This document shows positions 60,001 through 64,000 of a stretch of 64,000 nucleotides of DNA, piece after piece. How positions within the stretch are numbered: the stretch's first letter is position 1; each line of letters opens with the position of its first letter. The notes beneath the pieces were generated by a model, which was given only the letters and a program-made list of their open reading frames with translations, was not told where the DNA came from and did no database searches. The position numbers were made by a program, and so were the translations under genes. The stretch comes from Saccharina japonica (taxonomy: Eukaryota; Sar; Phaeophyceae; Laminariales; Laminariaceae): the NCBI GenBank assembly GCA_008828725.1, contig MEHQ01004280.1, positions 499,383 to 563,382 on the forward strand, read 5' to 3'.

Positions 60001-61949
60001 TTTTTGTGGTTTGCGACACTACTTTCTCGGTAGCGCTATGCGTGGTACGATAGACCATCTATGACACAATGTTTTTTTTTGTGGTATTGTATGGCGCACA
60101 TATCGTATTCCGCCGCAGTCGTTTCGTGGTTGGCTACCCCCATCTACTACGTTGAAAGTCTTCCTTGGTACTGTTGACCATCACCGTCGCCGCGCTGCTT
60201 GCTTTTCTGTGGTCCGGCACACCACTTACTACTCGGTTGCACGTACTGTGTCATTAGACCCTTTTCATATTTGAGAAGGGAACACCTATGGCAATAAAAT
60301 GGCGGTCGTAACAAGGGTCGCACAAAGCGGCTCGGGCTGCTGGGTATCGTCAAGGTGTCCGCTGTATCGTCAAGGTCTCCTATTCACCCTCGAATTCGCG
60401 CAGGGGTGCTATCGTTTTTCAGGTCTCGATTTTTCCAGAAAGAGAAGGATGCCAATACCGAACAAAGAAATTTCGGAAATATCTGGTCGAGAGCCTTCCA
60501 AAATATATATACTTGCAATGTTCGACTTTAGCACCACCATTGACGAGAAAACGAGCGCTGAAAAAATCTCTGTGCGAACTCGACGGTTTTTACGGTAAAC
60601 TGCAAGGAGTGCACGAAACGTGCAGCACCACGCTGTTCGTGCTTGTGAACGCTATAGTGCTTCTCGGCTGGTAATCCCGAACTTGTAATTGTGTTGGACG
60701 CTAGCCCTGAGTGCCAGAAAAGTTACTGTGTCGTACGGGACACTCTGTAGCACTTTCTATGTGGTACGATAGACGGTCGGTCGTCTACCAGGTACTATGT
60801 TGTAGAAGTCCTTTTGTAGGTGCGGGACACCTTTCACTCTGGTGTTTTGTCTTCAATCATGGAGTCAGTGTTGACAGCAGTTTCTCTGTGATTTTGCTGA
60901 AACACAAGGAAGGGTAAATACAAGTGCGATACGGGAGGGCTGTATGATACTCGTAGAACAGCACTCACTGGTTTAGTGCGAAATGCTTGAGCGTGTCGTG
61001 CCATGAATAGGTTTCCTTTGTTTTTAATGGTCTGTTTTGTCATCGTGTTTACTGTTAAGCTCAACTCGTTGGAGGTTCTACCCTCGGCGATCTTCTAAAC
61101 AAGCCGTCATCAGAACAAACACGGAGGTGCGTCGCAGTGAGTGGGTACTCGCGAGCATCGCTGCCGCGTGGTACGTGCCGTTGTATGTGACGTCGATGAG
61201 CGATGCGGATCCATCTCGCCTGATGAAAATGTGGCGTCAGATACGTATGTTCCTACTGCGGTGCTACTCTAAGGCCAATGTCAGTATCAAGACCAACGCC
61301 GGCGTTGCTATAATAGTGTGTGTGTGTCAACGTCGATGTCACTACGAGTAATGGTTGGATATCGTGTTAAATCGAAGCATCGAACTTTCGATTTATCGTA
61401 TCGACCGCGTTTTGCTCTCAAACCCCTGGCAGCCCCGTATTTTCACGCTGATATACTGAACGCAACGTTTCGACGTATACATGGACTACCGAAATCATCA
61501 ATCGATATCGACTTGATTTTTTGTTTATCGGGACCGTGTCGTACGCGATTATCGTTCGGTATCCACTACTTCTGTCAATGTCTACTTCTGTTCGTGCCAG
61601 TACTATTCTCGGGAGTTATATTCATGTAAACTGTCGACACAAACGTTGGGCTGACGCGTGCAATCAACCAATCGACATCCGACCAGCCAATCAATCAGTC
61701 AGCAAACCCACCAGTCCACCAACCAATCAATGGGCCAATCAAGCGAAACTCAAAACAATAGACCAATAAAAACCGAAGGTGGTGTGTGCACTGCGCAACG
61801 TCGTTTCGCACGCACTAACACTCTCTCCCCCCCTTCGCGGTATTCATTTTATCGGCAGTTATTATTCAGTTTATTTCCCGCGTGTGTCGCGCGTGTTGTG
61901 ATGCCCCTTCCCTTATCTCCAACACCAACCGACGAATCGCAGCCAAAAA

Positions 61950-62372
61950 ACACGTACACTGTTAGCATCTCCTATCGCAACGATAGCCTCAGCAATAACA
62001 TCCTCCTTTAGTGACGACAACAATGGGCTCTCGCAGCAACATCCACCAACAACGATAGCACCGACCCCCCCTCAATACCGAGGCAGTAGGCTCTTGCAGC
62101 TCCAATATGCCTCTTCAAAAATGATGCCGCTAGGCTCTCGCAGCTTATAGTATTCCCTACCGAACGTATTATCAGTAGGTTCGCGAGCACCATGCCCGTC
62201 AAATAACGATACCAGCAGACTCTCGCAGCACCATTTCTCCCTCAATAACAAAACCAACAGGCTCTCATGGCGATAATCTCCCCTACCGTAATGATAGCAA
62301 CGATAGCAGGCTCTTGCAGCGTCGTTCTCCTTCAGCAACGATATCACGAAGGCCCTCCCAGCATAATGTAGG
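61950..62372. repeat. ~56-bp tandem array with GGCTCTCGCAGC
   Basis: Seven to eight degenerate units with CAATAACGATA, CAGCAGGCTCTCGCAGCA and CCTC/CCTACC. Between the protease gene and the acidic frame. Confidence 0.7.
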
Positions 62373-62766
62373 CTGTTGTCGCTATGTCGCCGTTCCATCG
62401 CCATGTCTTGGTCGCAATGGTACCCCCTCGTGTTCCACAGCATCGCAACGCACGCTTCTATTGTAGTTTAGCACGAGAAGGAAAGCTCCAGATACAAAGT
62501 CAAAGGGGGGCAGGGGGCATTGGGGAAACTAGAGTAGTAATACCGCTCTGGTATACACCTCTCAAATACGTTACAGAATGTCCATATAAGAGAGATGAAC
62601 TTAACCCGAAGCGGAAATTGCCTTCTTTGATAATACCACTACACTCCACGCTCATAGATGAATGCCAGACGGCAAAAATAATCACCAGAACCAGACAGCA
62701 ACAAATCACCAGCCACCGTTACGAATGTTCCAGAAGGAAGGGTATTTCTATTGGTCGCAAACAGTC

Positions 62767-63627
62767 TTACTTCCTATCGCGCTGCGAGCGGGCCGAATTC
62801 CGTCCACCCCTCTCCCGGTCATCATCCGATTCGTCATACGAGTCCCCGTCCGATTCGTCATACGAGCCCCCATCCGATTCGTCATACGAACCCCCGTCCG
62901 ATTCGAAATCTGATTCATCGTCATCGGGGTCGTAACTGTCGACGCTGTCATCGTCGTAGCTGCCCCCTCCCTCCTGGCTGTCTTGCCCGCCCTTGTGCGC
63001 GAGCTGGCCGTCTTCGGAAACTTCAACTATCATCTCGCCGTCTTCTCGGCTCAAGCAGGAAAGCTCCGCATCGTCGCTCTCTCCGCTCCAGTCGCTCTCA
63101 GCGCTGTAGTCCTCCCCCTCCTCCTCCTCCCCTGCTCCCCCTTCCCCTCGCCCCTCTTCTTCAGATGTTTCCTCCGCGCAACTCTCGTCTGATTCAGAAA
63201 AATCCTCCTGCGAGCCCGATACGTCAGAATCGTATTCCCCCTCCTCTTCTTCCTCTGTCTCCTCCTCGTTGTAAGCCCTCCCTACGCGAGCCACTTCTTC
63301 GGCGGTTTCGCTTGAACCGGCACTCATCCCGCCGCCTCCGCTGCTGTCGCCGTCGCCCGCTGCTGTTCGGCCACGCTCCTCAAAAGACGACATGCTTCCA
63401 CCCTGGCTCTCTTCATCCGACTCAGATTCCGATTGGTCGACCCCGCCGTGGCCACCTTGGGCCGACGAATCAGCTTCGTCGCCGAAGTCGTCTTCTTCCG
63501 AAGAGCCGTCCCCCTTCTCCTCCTCCTCCTTGTCGTCTGCGTCTACGTACGTACAGAAAACAGGTTTCGTCGAAATGGGGGCAAGAAAGGGCACGCTAGG
63601 GGTTGAGAGCCTCATCATGGCCGTCAT
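62767..63627 (-). CDS. Acidic Ser/Glu/Asp/Gly-rich protein, unknown
   Basis: Open for about 286 codons from the ATG at 63627 (MTAMMRLSTPSVPFLAPIST) to 62767. Nearly the whole product is acidic low complexity (KEEEEKGDGSSEEDDFGDEA, EEETEEEEEGEYDSDVSGSQ) and ends in an 8-residue repeat SYDESDGG/D about four times, encoded by a 24-bp DNA repeat. GC content is higher than the flanks, as in the other exons here. The final codons read AGGAA|GTAAGA, so the stop may lie just beyond a splice donor and the frame could continue in another exon. No domain is recognisable. The plus strand is also open here, with an Arg/Pro-rich product that looks like a shadow. Confidence 0.5.
   Translation of the reverse strand: MTAMMRLSTPSVPFLAPISTKPVFCTYVDADDKEEEEKGDGSSEEDDFGDEADSSAQGGHGGVDQSESESDEESQGGSMSSFEERGRTAAGDGDSSGGGGMSAGSSETAEEVARVGRAYNEEETEEEEEGEYDSDVSGSQEDFSESDESCAEETSEEEGRGEGGAGEEEEGEDYSAESDWSGESDDAELSCLSREDGEMIVEVSEDGQLAHKGGQDSQEGGGSYDDDSVDSYDPDDDESDFESDGGSYDESDGGSYDESDGDSYDESDDDRERGGRNSARSQRDRK
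62820..62930. repeat. 24-bp coding repeat
   Basis: CCCCCGTCCGATTCGTCATA and variants, four units. Encodes the SDGGSYDE repeat of the minus-strand acidic frame. Confidence 0.8.
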
Positions 63628-63749
63628 GCAAGACTCCGGGAAACAGTGACCTGGAACAGTATTGAATACTGAACCTCTAAACACCTCCGAAGAGGAGATG
63701 AAGGGGGGGGGGGGGGTACGCGTTTCTGATCCTCATATAACTCTTCCAC

Positions 63750-63998
63750 AAGTCGTACAGATCGAACATATCACGATCTACAACTAGATCATCTGGATCA
63801 TAACCTGCCGATATGAGATGGTGTGCAGGTTATCTATCGTACAGATATAACCCGGGAAGCATTTGCTACTGTAGACCATGCAGAATATGCAGCGTTTCAA
63901 TCGGCAACATGAGCCAGATCCTGCAGACCAGCTAGGTCATACAGATCATACAGACCAGGAATGATCTGCCCTGAAATGTCTAGATCATTAAATTGGAA
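63750..63998 (+). repeat. Dispersed repeat family G, copy 3
   Basis: TGTAGACCATGCAGAATATG, CGGCAACATGAGCCAGATCC and GATCTGCCCTGAAATGTCTA, parallel to copy 1. It runs to the window edge. Confidence 0.5.
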
Positions 63999-64000
63999 TG

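Larger units (their letters stand above)
59561..62766. other. Spacer downstream of the protease gene, tandem-repeat-rich
   Basis: Contains degenerate tandem units built around GTGGTACGATA..CCATCTAC (59.7-60.25 and 60.7-60.85 kb), a perfect 11-bp-stem hairpin (59964-60000), a CCAATCAA-rich stretch (61.66-61.75 kb) and an array of 55-57-bp units with GGCTCTCGCAGC (61.95-62.37 kb). Open frames here are not supported by anything else. Confidence 0.55.

Noticed and set aside
62751-63599. 282-codon Arg/Pro/His-rich plus-strand frame
   Set aside because: Antisense of the acidic frame. Its Arg/Pro composition is what GAA/GAG/TCC-rich coding sequence gives in reverse.

Overview
The window is nuclear DNA of an intron-rich eukaryote. 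It holds two conserved genes cut into many short exons with GT-AG (and some GC-AG) introns. Exons are GC-richer than the surrounding sequence, and introns and spacers are packed with microsatellites, minisatellites and short inverted-repeat elements. There are no operons, ribosome binding sites or prokaryotic signals. An algal protist (for example a stramenopile) would fit the architecture, but nothing in the sequence proves the lineage.

Left part (about 1.6-24.7 kb, minus strand): a tripeptidyl-peptidase 2 (TPP2) gene. Thirteen coding positions can be joined with consistent phases, from the N-terminal block with the catalytic Asp (24.5 kb) through the His, the oxyanion Asn and the Ser to just past the Ser block (1.65 kb). 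The C-terminal half lies beyond the left edge. Position 9 is present twice (9a at 8256-8396, 9b at 7567-7707). Both copies are 141 nt, have identical phases and splice sites, and encode alternative versions of the oxyanion-hole segment, so they are candidate mutually exclusive exons. Intron 1 is about 9.6 kb and contains a same-strand decayed gene with a cysteine-rich repeat of about 105 residues.

Middle (about 26-40.5 kb): a long, gene-poor divergent spacer with short repeats, tandem arrays and a broken tyrosine-recombinase mobile-element fragment near 32.5 kb.

Right part (about 40.5-59.6 kb, plus strand): a SUMO/ubiquitin-like-specific cysteine protease of the Ulp1/SENP (C48) family. Thirteen well-phased exons plus one tentative 5' exon end in a complete catalytic domain (WLND box, His, Asp, Gln, Cys). 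Downstream is a tandem-repeat-rich spacer and, at 62.8-63.6 kb on the minus strand, an acidic Ser/Glu/Asp-rich open frame of unknown function.

A theme that feature labels alone do not capture: in both genes, exon-intron junctions, or whole exons, have been copied locally into the adjacent intron. The examples are TPP2 exon 9 whole, the TPP2 exon 9a acceptor about four times, the protease His-exon donor four more times, protease exon 7 twice more, and the start of protease exon 2 once more. The 9-mer TACCAGGTA/TACCTGGTA, which carries CAG|GTA, is also strikingly over-represented.
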